Counted from the first letter of the stretch, positions 8,948-16,306 are shown. The stretch: DNA of 16,720 bases from an uncultured Saprospiraceae bacterium (GCA_937127195.1 CAKZLT010000249.1:1-16720); one strand, 5' to 3'. The notes: generated by a model from the sequence alone, not told the origin. Made by a program: numbers and translations.

Positions 8948-9457
8948 TTATTTGATGGCTGTCAAACCAGATGTCAGCCATTTTTCGTATTCTGGTGAAT
9001 ATACATGAATTTTACTGGTATTAGAATTACTGTTATTGACTATATTATTGCCTTGATTAACCCATTCGACTATACCTCCCAAAAGGTTAAAAACATTTTC
9101 ATAGCCCATTTTTTTCAATCGAGAACCAACCTGTTCGCTTCTCACACCGATAGTGCAATAAACTACAATTGTTGCATTCTTAGGAATACCATTTAAGGCA
9201 TTTTTATCTACATTCTTATGTCCAATCAACTTGCCTTTCTGAATGTGACTTATATCAAATTCCGTTTTTTCTCTTGCATCAAGTATATAAATATTCTCAT
9301 TTTTCAACATTTTCTTGAATTCTTTGATAGAGATAGTTGGTATTGAGAATTTTAATTTCCCTTGCAAATCCTGCTCAAAAGCAGGATCTTGCGTCTTCTG
9401 AGCAAAAGCTACATTGACTGTAATAGTTAATAATATTAAAAGTGATAATATCTTCAT
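8948..9457 (-). CDS. Secreted rhodanese-like domain protein
   Basis: This 169-residue protein has a clear Sec signal peptide (MKILSLLILLTITVNVAFA, cleavage before Gln20), so it should act in the periplasm. A single rhodanese domain spans about residues 38-133: LDARE at 59-63, the catalytic-type Cys101 in the six-residue loop CTIGVR (101-106), and GGIVEW at 127-132. Single-domain rhodaneses of this kind carry a persulfide on the cysteine and move sulfane sulfur, or serve as redox or sensing modules. The substrate cannot be told from sequence. The C-terminal 35 residues are asparagine- and serine-rich and outside the domain. The gene has its own terminator and appears monocistronic. Nothing nearby suggests a sulfur pathway. 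Confidence 0.88.
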   Translation of the reverse strand: MKILSLLILLTITVNVAFAQKTQDPAFEQDLQGKLKFSIPTISIKEFKKMLKNENIYILDAREKTEFDISHIQKGKLIGHKNVDKNALNGIPKNATIVVYCTIGVRSEQVGSRLKKMGYENVFNLLGGIVEWVNQGNNIVNNSNSNTSKIHVYSPEYEKWLTSGLTAIK

Positions 9458-9740
9458 GACCGTATGTTAGGCCTTCCGAAAGCATTCTCTATGATTAGTT
9501 CGTTTTCAATTCTTGTTTTCAAGTACTTGCTTTCCCTGGCTAAAATGATTGAATTTATTTGATGTTTTTTCTAAATAATGATTTTTCAAAATTAGAATTA
9601 AAAGTTAGTGAAGATAAAGAGTATGTATTAGTTAGTAGCTGCTTATATTATACTTCATCTTTTTTGAATTGTTACATCAGTTTCAAATTTTAAATCTTAT
9701 TTTCTTCTTAAAATTAAAAAATACTAAACAATTCATTTTT

Positions 9741-9773
9741 AAATGGTAGCTTTTGCTTATGCCATTTTTTATT
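9741..9773 (+). terminator. Orphan terminator-like hairpin
   Basis: AAATGGTA (9741-9748) pairs with TGCCATTT (9759-9766, one G-T wobble). An inner AGC/GCT pair is possible, and a T-rich tail follows. It has the shape of a plus-strand intrinsic terminator with no gene before it, so it could mark the end of a small RNA or be chance. Confidence 0.3.
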
Positions 9774-10128
9774 TAAAAAATTATAATACAAATAACGTAA
9801 AAAATAATGCTAGGTTCATGCCAACTTTTCATCATTTTACTCAATTTGTGACATTCTTTTCTTTATTAAAAATTACTCAAGATTAATTCGCATTATTTAT
9901 ATATGTATTTTACAAAAACAGAAATCTAGCTTTAAAGTCTTTAATATAACAAAACAAGCAGCTTTATTCAAAAAAACTGTCACAGATAGCTTTCTATGCA
10001 AGAAAAAAATGACATCAAATAAAATTTGTCATAATTTTGTCACGAAGACTACCTTTTAACTATTTCTTCCGTATTAAGAAAAGTTTCTGTCCAGATTTTG
10101 ACAATGTGTTAGAAGTAAAAAAATCTAT

Positions 10129-10159
10129 TTTGTAGCTTAAATCAATTTTTGTACTTTAC
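10129..10159 (+). promoter_or_regulatory. Possible promoter of the oxidoreductase gene
   Basis: TTTG (10129-10132) is followed after 19 bases by TACTTTAC (10152-10159). Spacing fits the phylum consensus, but the last two bases of the -7 element (TAnnTTTG) do not match. Use of this site would leave a leader of about 175 bases that contains both stem-loops at 10217-10279. Confidence 0.35.
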
Positions 10160-10216
10160 ATACAAGCAATTACTACTTGTTATTATACTAATCTAATTTC
10201 ATCAAAAATATTTAGC

Positions 10217-10279
10217 CTAGTGACTCAAATAATTATAATCATTTGAGCCATTAGAGTACGAATCCTTCTTGATTCATAC
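10217..10279 (+). promoter_or_regulatory. Two consecutive stem-loops in the leader
   Basis: The first stem pairs 10217-10230 with 10241-10254 (core CTCAAAT / ATTTGAG, 14 positions with one wobble and one mismatch, 10-base loop). The second pairs GTACGAATC (10256-10264) with GATTCATAC (10271-10279, one mismatch, 6-base loop). They lie 64-126 bp before the oxidoreductase ATG. They do not match a riboswitch class I know. They could be an RNA leader or regulator sites. Confidence 0.4.
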
Positions 10280-10342
10280 TTTAAAAAGAGTTTTTTTATT
10301 TTTTCAAAAAAGAATAAAAAAATATCAAAAACCTATTAATTA

Positions 10343-11914
10343 ATGCACATCGCTATCATTGGTAATGGAGTTAGTGGCGTAACTGCGGCACGGTTTATCC
10401 GAAAGCTCAGTAATCACAAAATCACCATTATATCCGCCGAATCAGAACATTTCTACTCTCGAACTGCACTCATGTATATATACATGGGACACATGAAGCA
10501 GAAAGATACACAGCCTTATGAAGGTTGGTTTTGGAAAAAAAATCGGATTGATTTGGTATTCGACTATGTCAATACTGTTGATACCGCTTCCAAAACGCTT
10601 CAAATGAAAAGTGGTGAACCCATCAAATATGATAAATTAATCATTGCTTCGGGTTCTACGCCCAATAAGTTTGGTTGGCCAGGTCAAGACCTCGATGGTG
10701 TTGGTGGTTTGTATTCTCTTCAAGACTTGGACAGAATGGAAAAATACAGTGATGGGCTTCAACGCGCTGTAATCGTTGGAGGTGGTTTGATTGGAATAGA
10801 AATGGCAGAAATGTTTCATTCTCGTAATATTCCTGTTACTTTCTTAGTCCGTGAAAAATCCTACTGGGATGGTGTTTTGCCCTTGAAAGAATCCGAAATG
10901 ATTAATCGTCATATCAAAGAAAGTCATATTGATTTGCGACTTCAAACGGAGTTGAAGGAAATTCTTTCGGACGAAAATGGGCGAGCTAAAGCGATTATTA
11001 CTAATACTGGTGAAAAAATAGATTGCGGTTTCGTTGGTTTGACGGCTGGCGTTCGACCGAATATTGATTTCCTGAAAGACTCTGGAATAGAAACGGAACG
11101 AGGTATTTTAGTAAATAAATTCTTGGAGACTAATATAAAAGACGTTTATGCTATCGGTGATTGTGCACAAGCGCGCGAACCACAAGCAGGTCGCCGACCG
11201 ATAGAGGCGATTTGGTACACGGGAAAAATGATGGGCGAAACCTTAGCTTATACTATATGCAAAAAACCTGTCGAATATGTGCCACGTCTCTGGTTCAATT
11301 CTGCCAAGTTTTTACATATTGAATATCAAGTCTATGGCGATGTTCGCTCGGATGGTCGCACGCCTGAAAATCATCATTCTCTATATTGGGAACACGAAGA
11401 TGGGCGAAAAGCTATTCGATTAGTTTACGAAGCGGAAAGTAAGACTATTCTGGGTTTTAATTTGATGGGCATTCGATACCGACATGAGGTGTGTGAAAAA
11501 TGGATTAAGGAAAAGACTCACATAGAAGAAGTATTAGCAAACTTGAGTTTGGCAAACTTTGATCCCGAATTTTACACCGTCTATGAACCCGAATTGGTCA
11601 GAATGTATAATCTAGAAACGGGTAGTAATATCCTGTCATCTGGTAGCCGAAAACCCAACGATGCACTCAAATTTATTGGTATTCGTCCAGAGCGATTTGA
11701 TTACAAACATGAAGCTCAACCGCTTCCGTGGTACAAAGAACGGAACGGACAATTAACGGCTTTAGTCATGTTTGCCTTATTTGCGACGCTTATCTTGGCG
11801 TATTATTTCATGAAAACAATGGGATTGATTTTCGCTTCGCCTGTTATCGCAGCAGAAGTTTATTTTCTTATCAAATTGATTAATAATCATGATGGGGGAA
11901 TAATTAATAATTAA
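10343..11914 (+). CDS. Membrane-anchored FAD/NAD(P)-dependent oxidoreductase
   Basis: This 523-residue flavoprotein belongs to the two-dinucleotide-binding-domain class (pyridine nucleotide-disulfide oxidoreductase fold, group with rubredoxin reductases and the NirB N-terminus). The FAD site is IIGNGVSG at residues 5-12, the NAD(P)H site VGGGLIGIEMAE at 145-156, and the second FAD motif YAIGDCA at 269-275. The redox cysteine position of CoA-disulfide reductases and NADH peroxidases is not evident (SRTALMYIYMG instead), so it likely passes electrons from NAD(P)H to a separate partner. Two hydrophobic segments near the C-terminus (about 471-491 and 494-512) should anchor it to the membrane. The next gene is a membrane iron-sulfur protein, its probable partner. 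The last codons and the TAA lie within an A/T heptamer repeat. Exact substrate unknown. Confidence 0.85.
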   Translation: MHIAIIGNGVSGVTAARFIRKLSNHKITIISAESEHFYSRTALMYIYMGHMKQKDTQPYEGWFWKKNRIDLVFDYVNTVDTASKTLQMKSGEPIKYDKLIIASGSTPNKFGWPGQDLDGVGGLYSLQDLDRMEKYSDGLQRAVIVGGGLIGIEMAEMFHSRNIPVTFLVREKSYWDGVLPLKESEMINRHIKESHIDLRLQTELKEILSDENGRAKAIITNTGEKIDCGFVGLTAGVRPNIDFLKDSGIETERGILVNKFLETNIKDVYAIGDCAQAREPQAGRRPIEAIWYTGKMMGETLAYTICKKPVEYVPRLWFNSAKFLHIEYQVYGDVRSDGRTPENHHSLYWEHEDGRKAIRLVYEAESKTILGFNLMGIRYRHEVCEKWIKEKTHIEEVLANLSLANFDPEFYTVYEPELVRMYNLETGSNILSSGSRKPNDALKFIGIRPERFDYKHEAQPLPWYKERNGQLTALVMFALFATLILAYYFMKTMGLIFASPVIAAEVYFLIKLINNHDGGIINN

Positions 11915-11940
11915 TAATTAATAATTATCAATTAATAATT
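11902..11940. repeat. A/T heptamer repeat over the stop codon
   Basis: AATTAAT is repeated about 3.7 times from 11902 to about 11927, then continues as ATCAATTAATAATTG, which resembles the end of the larger repeat unit that follows. The stop codon of the oxidoreductase (11912-11914) and its last residues IINN are encoded by the array. Copy-number changes would alter the tail by a few residues only, since TAA occurs densely. Confidence 0.7.
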
Positions 11941-11941
11941 G

Positions 11942-12370
11942 CTCTGCTGGATGCACCGTGGTAGATTTACTTTTTTACTTAAAAATCTTAATTGATAATT
12001 CTTAATGAAAATTGACAGCGTTTTTCAAAAAAATACAGCTAAGACATTTAGCTTCACGCTACTTGATTGTTAATTAATAATTACTCTGCTGGACGCACCG
12101 TGGTAGATTTATTTTTTTTACTTAAAAATCCTAATTGATAATTTTTAATGAAAATTGACAGCGTTTTTCAAAAAAACACAGCTAAGACATTTAGCTTCAC
12201 GCTACTCGATTGTTAATTAATAATTGCTCTGCTGGATGCACCGTGGTAGATTTACTTTTTTTACTTAAAAATCCTAATTGATAATTCTTAATGAAAATTG
12301 ACAGCGTTTTTCAAAAAAAATACAGCTAAGACATTTGGCTTCACGCTACTCAATTGTTAATTATTAATTG
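11942..12370 (+). repeat. Three tandem copies of a ~143-bp structured repeat
   Basis: Copies run 11942-12083, 12084-12226 and 12227-12370 (142, 143 and 144 bp), differing at only a few positions each. Every unit starts CTCTGCTGGAYGCACCGTGG, has a T-rich then AT-rich middle, a nested stem-loop, and ends in A/T words like TTAATTAATAATTG. In copy 1 the inner stem is AGCTAA (12037-12042) with TTAGCT (12048-12053), and the next is AGCGT (12017-12021) with ACGCT (12056-12060). A further five-pair outer stem follows. No ORF of coding character is present. The array fills nearly the whole gap between the two redox genes. Function unknown: a dispersed structured intergenic element that duplicated in place is most likely. 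Confidence 0.9.
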
Positions 12371-12391
12371 TTAATTATAAATTATAAAAGA

Positions 12392-13993
12392 ATGACTTTT
12401 ATACAAAAAATAGGAATGAGCATCTTTTTGCTCGCTTTAGCTATACTGGTTGGTTCGCTATTTATGGGAAATTTCTCATTAGATGCGACTGCACTAGAGA
12501 CAAGTATCGGAGATGATTATCAATATAAATACATTCAAAAATACACATCCGAACAAATTGGAGTAGAACATAGCAATGTATTTTCGTTTGCCAGTGGACT
12601 AGGTGACATTCTTGCTAAAGCTAATACGGACATCAAAGCCGACTTAGCAGCACAAGACATTGACCAAGGTAATGGTGAATATTGGAGTAAAATCATTCAA
12701 GATTATAAAATCACTGAAACTAAATATAAGGTTGCCAAAGCATCAGCGACAGGTTTTATTATTAATCAGCGAAACATTTTTATCCTAGCTTTCTTCTTAG
12801 GAATTGCAGGCGCATTAATGTATATAATACCTAAAGGTCAAGGTGTAGCAGGTATTCAGAATGATGGAATTCAGACTAGTTCATTACATAGTCGCGGCTT
12901 GATTGGTATCACTTTCGGAGTTTTCTTAGTTAGTTTTTATCTCGTTTTGTATTTTGCGCCGTATTATATGGTCAATTGGATTATACTAACCGAGCCTTTG
13001 AGTCTGGCAATGAGTGGCGGCTCAGCTAGTCAATGGTTTCTTTATGGTTTTCTTTATACCGTAGCTGTTGCGGTGATGGGTATTCGTATGATTATAAAAT
13101 ACCGCCATAATAATTATCAACTCGTCAGAACCGTTTCTGTTATTTTCTTTCAAACAGCTTTCGCATTTGTTATTCCTCAAATACTCGCTTCTTTGAATAG
13201 ACCAGCTCCAGATTTAAAAAATATCTGGCCATTGGATTATGGTTTCTTTTATAAAGATAACCTCAATACACTAATGAGCGACGGAACGCTAGGTTATGCG
13301 ATGATGATTTGGGGAATTATTTTGTTTGTCGTTGGAGTACCTTTATTTACGTTTTTCTATGGAAAACGTTGGTATTGCTCATGGGTCTGTGGTTGTGGAG
13401 GCTTAGCCGAAACGCTCGGTGACCCTTATCGACAACAATCAGACAAAACTACCAAAGCATGGCGAATTGAGCGTTGGGTAATCAATGGCGTACTCGGATT
13501 TGCGGTATTGATGACGGGATTGTTTTTGTTTACTTTCTTTACAGGAACAGAAAGTATTTTGATGTTTAGTAGTGGAAATGTCAAGACGACTTACGGCTTT
13601 TTGATTAGTTCGATGTTTGCTGGTGTAGTTGGAACAGGCTTTTATCCATTGATGGGTAATCGCGTTTGGTGTCGATTTGGCTGTCCTTTGGCTGGTTATT
13701 TTGGTATTATTCAAAAATTCCGTTCACGTTTTCGTATTACAACGAATAGCGGTCAGTGTATCTCTTGCGGAAACTGTTCGACGTATTGCGAAATGGGAAT
13801 CGACGTGCGTTCTTACGCTCAAAAAGGTCAAGACATTGTGAGAAGTTCTTGTGTTGGCTGTGGTGTTTGTTCGGCAGTATGTCCAAGAGGTGTTTTGAAA
13901 TTAGAAAACGCTGACTTTGATATTAATGTGCGTACTCAGGAGTTACGCGCGCTTCACATTGACTCTAATGGGGTTACTTTGATGAATGAGTAA
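12392..13993 (+). CDS. Polytopic membrane [4Fe-4S] ferredoxin protein, NapH/CcoG/NosR-like
   Basis: This encodes 533 residues. An N-terminal membrane helix (about 5-27) is followed by a hydrophilic, probably periplasmic segment of about 100 residues, then roughly seven more membrane helices. Cysteine motifs typical of NapH-type proteins follow: CSWVCGC (Cys329, 333, 335) and CRFGCP (Cys427, 431). The C-terminus holds two classical ferredoxin motifs, Cys456/459/462/466 and Cys487/490/493/497 (the last followed by Pro), enough for two [4Fe-4S] clusters. Relatives move electrons across or along the inner membrane to periplasmic reductases or metal centres. No acceptor is encoded here. I start at the ATG at 12392; the frame extends to a TTG at 12368 inside the repeat, which I reject. 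The upstream flavoprotein is the likely electron source. The N-terminal segment is not one I recognise. Confidence 0.85.
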   Translation: MTFIQKIGMSIFLLALAILVGSLFMGNFSLDATALETSIGDDYQYKYIQKYTSEQIGVEHSNVFSFASGLGDILAKANTDIKADLAAQDIDQGNGEYWSKIIQDYKITETKYKVAKASATGFIINQRNIFILAFFLGIAGALMYIIPKGQGVAGIQNDGIQTSSLHSRGLIGITFGVFLVSFYLVLYFAPYYMVNWIILTEPLSLAMSGGSASQWFLYGFLYTVAVAVMGIRMIIKYRHNNYQLVRTVSVIFFQTAFAFVIPQILASLNRPAPDLKNIWPLDYGFFYKDNLNTLMSDGTLGYAMMIWGIILFVVGVPLFTFFYGKRWYCSWVCGCGGLAETLGDPYRQQSDKTTKAWRIERWVINGVLGFAVLMTGLFLFTFFTGTESILMFSSGNVKTTYGFLISSMFAGVVGTGFYPLMGNRVWCRFGCPLAGYFGIIQKFRSRFRITTNSGQCISCGNCSTYCEMGIDVRSYAQKGQDIVRSSCVGCGVCSAVCPRGVLKLENADFDINVRTQELRALHIDSNGVTLMNE

Positions 13994-14002
13994 ACTAATG
14001 TT

Positions 14003-14044
14003 AAGTGCTACTGCTGTTTTTTTGTAAAAACAGCAGTAGCACTT
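14003..14044. terminator. 19-bp perfect hairpin after the redox pair
   Basis: AAGTGCTACTGCTGTTTTT (14003-14021) is followed by a 4-base loop and its exact reverse complement (14026-14044). It starts 9 bp after the stop of the iron-sulfur gene. There is no T run after the stem, so it is not a standard intrinsic terminator. The T/A tract is next to the loop instead. An mRNA 3'-end stabilising structure or a relic of a mobile repeat are alternatives. Confidence 0.6.
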
Positions 14045-14163
14045 CTACATTCTGCGGTTCATCTACTCTTCTATTCCTCTCTTTTCCAACAACTACTAGC
14101 CATTCAATTTGTTATCAAATGAACAGTTCTACTATTCTCTTATAAATCCATCAGAAATAATCT

Positions 14164-14171
14164 TATTTTTG
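14164..14171 (+). promoter_or_regulatory. Possible -7 element for purF
   Basis: TATTTTTG is an exact match to the Bacteroidota -7 consensus TAnnTTTG, 65 bp before the purF ATG. No TTTG stands at the right distance upstream (14139-14144 reads CTTATA), so the promoter would be weak at -33 or activator-dependent. Confidence 0.35.
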
Positions 14172-14236
14172 CACTTTCAACATAAGAACTAGTTTTTTAT
14201 TTATAAATATCTAATTGATTAACAAGCAGTTATATA

Positions 14237-16126
14237 ATGAGTGATATAATCAAACACGAGTGTGGCGTAGTTTTACTTCGATTAAGAAAGCCTTTATCTT
14301 TTTATCAGGAAAAATACGGCTCTGCATTTTACGGATTGAACAAGTTACAGCAGATGATGCAAAAATTAGTCAATCGTGGTCAGGATGGCGCAGGCGTTGC
14401 AACTATCAAATTAGATACAGAAGCGGGTAAGCGTTACATTTCTAGGCATAGAAGCAACGAAGAGCAATCGCTCAAAAAGGTCTATGAATATATTTTCAAT
14501 CGATTTGAAGACGTAGATCCAGCTTTACTTAATGATCCAGAATGGCTCAAAGAAAATCACGCCTTTATGGGTGAAGTCTTAATGGGGCATTTGCGCTATG
14601 GTACTCATGGCGAAAATCATATTGAAAATTGTCACCCTGTTTTTCGTAGAAACAACTGGCAATCTAAGAGCCTTTTGGTCGCTGGAAACTTCAACTTGAC
14701 AAATGTTGATGAAATGTTTGACCGATTGGTTGAACTCGGACAACATCCAAAAGAAAAATCAGATACGGTAACTGTTTTGGAACGTATCGGGCATTTTTTG
14801 GAAGAAGAATGGCATCGCTTATATGAATATTATAAACCTGAATTTGAGACTAGGCAAGAAGTTACTCAAAAAATCATTCAAGAGATAGATTTGGCTCGCG
14901 TGCTTAGACAGTCTGTTCGTCGTTTTGATGGCGGTTATGTCATGGGCGGAATGGTTGGACACGGAGATGCTTTTATTTTGCGTGACCCGAATGGTATCCG
15001 ACCAGCTTACTATTATGTTGATGATGAAATCATTGTTGCGGCCTCAGAGCGTCCTGCTATTCAGATTGCTTTTGACCTTCATGTAGATAAAATCAAGGAA
15101 TTGCCGCGAGCAAATGCCCTGATTATCAAAAAAGATGGTTCTTATAAATTGGAAGAAATTCAAGAACCACAGCAAAGCACGCCTTGTTCGTTTGAGCGCA
15201 TTTATTTTTCTCGTGCCAATGACCGCGATATTTACAAAGAACGTCAAGAACTCGGAATTAGATTGGTTAAGCCAGTATTAGAATCTGTAAAATACAACTT
15301 CAATAAAACTGTTTTTTCTTACATTCCAAATTCTTCGGAAGTAGCATTTTTAGGCTTAGTGAAGGGCTTAGAGAAAGAAGCAAAGCGCATCAAAAAAGAG
15401 CGAATATTGGCATTAGGCGAAAAGCTCAATAAAGAAAACTTAAGTAAAATCATGCGTATCCAGCCTAGAGTCGAAAAAATGGTGGATAAACATATTAAAC
15501 AAAGAACCTTCATTACAGCAGATGCTAATCGTGATAAATTGGTATCTCACGTCTATGACATTACTTATGGCGTTGTTCGTAATTATAAAGATACCTTGGT
15601 GTTGGTTGATGATTCTATTGTAAGAGGTACAACGCTCAAAGCAAGCATTATCAAGCTTATCAGTCGTTTGAAACCCAAAAAAATCATTATTCTTTCGTCT
15701 GCACCTCAGATTCGTTTTCCTGATTGCTATGGTATTGATATGTCCAAAATGAAAGATTTTGTTGCTTTCAACGCGATTATTCAATTGTTAAAGGAAAATG
15801 GCAAACAGGGTCTTATTGATTCGGTCTATGAAAAAGCGAAGCTAGAATTGACCAAACCTAAGCATGAAATCCAGAATGTCGTTAAGGAATTATATGAAGC
15901 ATTTCCTTACGAAGAAGTCTCTGCTAAAATCTGTGAAATTGTGAAACCAGATGGTTTGGAAATAGAATTGGAGGTCATCTATCAAACGGTAGAAGACTTG
16001 AATGCTACTTGCCCAGGTTATGGTGATTGGTATTTTACGGGTAATTACCCAACACACGGAGGAAACAAAGTGGCAAATCAAGCTTTTGTTAATTATATTG
16101 AAAATAATCACGAGAGAGCTTATTAG
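14237..16126 (+). CDS. purF: Amidophosphoribosyltransferase, long Bacteroidota form
   Basis: This 629-residue enzyme of de novo purine synthesis makes 5-phosphoribosylamine from PRPP and glutamine in the cytoplasm. An N-terminal class II glutamine amidotransferase domain starts HECGVV. Cys9 is the presumed nucleophile, exposed by removal of MSDIIKHE. NRGQDGAG lies at 46-53, GHLRYGTHGEN near 117-127 and RDPNGIRPAYY near 250-260. The C-terminal phosphoribosyltransferase domain carries the PRPP loop VLVDDSIVRGTT at 455-466. It is longer than the usual 470-510 residues, with an insert after the nucleophile region and a C-terminal tail ending in GNKVANQAFVNYIENNHERAY-like sequence. This matches the long PurF homologue I know from Bacteroidota, so it is not a fusion artefact. 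The gene stands alone, with a terminator 34 bp after the stop. Whether a second canonical purF exists elsewhere cannot be seen. Confidence 0.92.
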   Translation: MSDIIKHECGVVLLRLRKPLSFYQEKYGSAFYGLNKLQQMMQKLVNRGQDGAGVATIKLDTEAGKRYISRHRSNEEQSLKKVYEYIFNRFEDVDPALLNDPEWLKENHAFMGEVLMGHLRYGTHGENHIENCHPVFRRNNWQSKSLLVAGNFNLTNVDEMFDRLVELGQHPKEKSDTVTVLERIGHFLEEEWHRLYEYYKPEFETRQEVTQKIIQEIDLARVLRQSVRRFDGGYVMGGMVGHGDAFILRDPNGIRPAYYYVDDEIIVAASERPAIQIAFDLHVDKIKELPRANALIIKKDGSYKLEEIQEPQQSTPCSFERIYFSRANDRDIYKERQELGIRLVKPVLESVKYNFNKTVFSYIPNSSEVAFLGLVKGLEKEAKRIKKERILALGEKLNKENLSKIMRIQPRVEKMVDKHIKQRTFITADANRDKLVSHVYDITYGVVRNYKDTLVLVDDSIVRGTTLKASIIKLISRLKPKKIIILSSAPQIRFPDCYGIDMSKMKDFVAFNAIIQLLKENGKQGLIDSVYEKAKLELTKPKHEIQNVVKELYEAFPYEEVSAKICEIVKPDGLEIELEVIYQTVEDLNATCPGYGDWYFTGNYPTHGGNKVANQAFVNYIENNHERAY

Positions 16127-16160
16127 AAGTTATTTTCTCTATTTTTTAGAATTTTATATA

Positions 16161-16199
16161 AACCGTGTCGGTCAAAAAACTGACACGGTTTTCATTTTT
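16161..16199 (+). terminator. Intrinsic terminator of purF
   Basis: AACCGTGTCGGT (16161-16172) pairs with ACTGACACGGTT (16179-16190) over 12 positions including one G-T wobble, with a 6-base loop. TTCATTTTTG follows. The stem lies just after purF and faces the convergent RND gene, so it may stop both transcripts. Its right arm can pair instead with a third arm at 16212-16220. Confidence 0.8.
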
Positions 16200-16262
16200 G
16201 GTTCTTTGACAAAAACCGTGGAAGTTTCCAGAGTCGGCTGACGGCATAGCCCCTAAATCTCG
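16200..16262. repeat. Small-palindrome segment, possible dispersed repeat
   Basis: A locally GC-richer stretch holds a third copy of the AACCGTG word (16214-16220), the dyad TGGAA/TTCCA (16219-16230), GTC-GGCT-GAC (16233-16242) and GGCT/AGCC (16236-16251). It has no ORF. Composition unlike its AT-rich surroundings suggests an inserted intergenic repeat. Other copies in the genome would be needed to confirm this. Confidence 0.35.
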
Positions 16263-16306
16263 CACACACATCAACACTAAAACACTAATAATCAGCACTT
16301 TAATTT

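Larger units (their letters stand above)
9458..10342. other. Long AT-rich intergenic region between divergent genes
   Basis: These 885 bp lie between the divergent rhodanese and oxidoreductase genes. No ORF with coding character and no tRNA fold was seen. The region holds an orphan terminator-like hairpin (9741-9773), several TGTCA/TGACA words between 9849 and 10103, a partial promoter match at 10129-10159, and two stem-loops at 10217-10279. Confidence 0.6.

Noticed and set aside
9005..9196. 63-residue plus-strand ORF inside the rhodanese gene
   Set aside because: It is antisense to the catalytic loop region and has no independent coding evidence.
11942..12370. Triplicated repeat as a CRISPR array
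   Set aside because: The entire ~143-bp unit is repeated, with no short conserved repeats separated by unique spacers, and no cas gene is present.
12368..12391. TTG start for the iron-sulfur protein
   Set aside because: It lies inside the A/T repeat end. The ATG at 12392 begins a normal membrane helix.
13439..13714. 91-residue minus-strand ORF inside the iron-sulfur gene
   Set aside because: It is a shadow of a strongly coding plus-strand frame with conserved cysteine motifs.
15440..15784. 114-residue minus-strand ORF inside purF
   Set aside because: It is antisense to the conserved phosphoribosyltransferase domain, with no domain features of its own.
16002..16241. 79-residue plus-strand ORF over the end of purF and its terminator
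   Set aside because: It overlaps the conserved PurF C-terminus out of frame and reads through the terminator hairpin.
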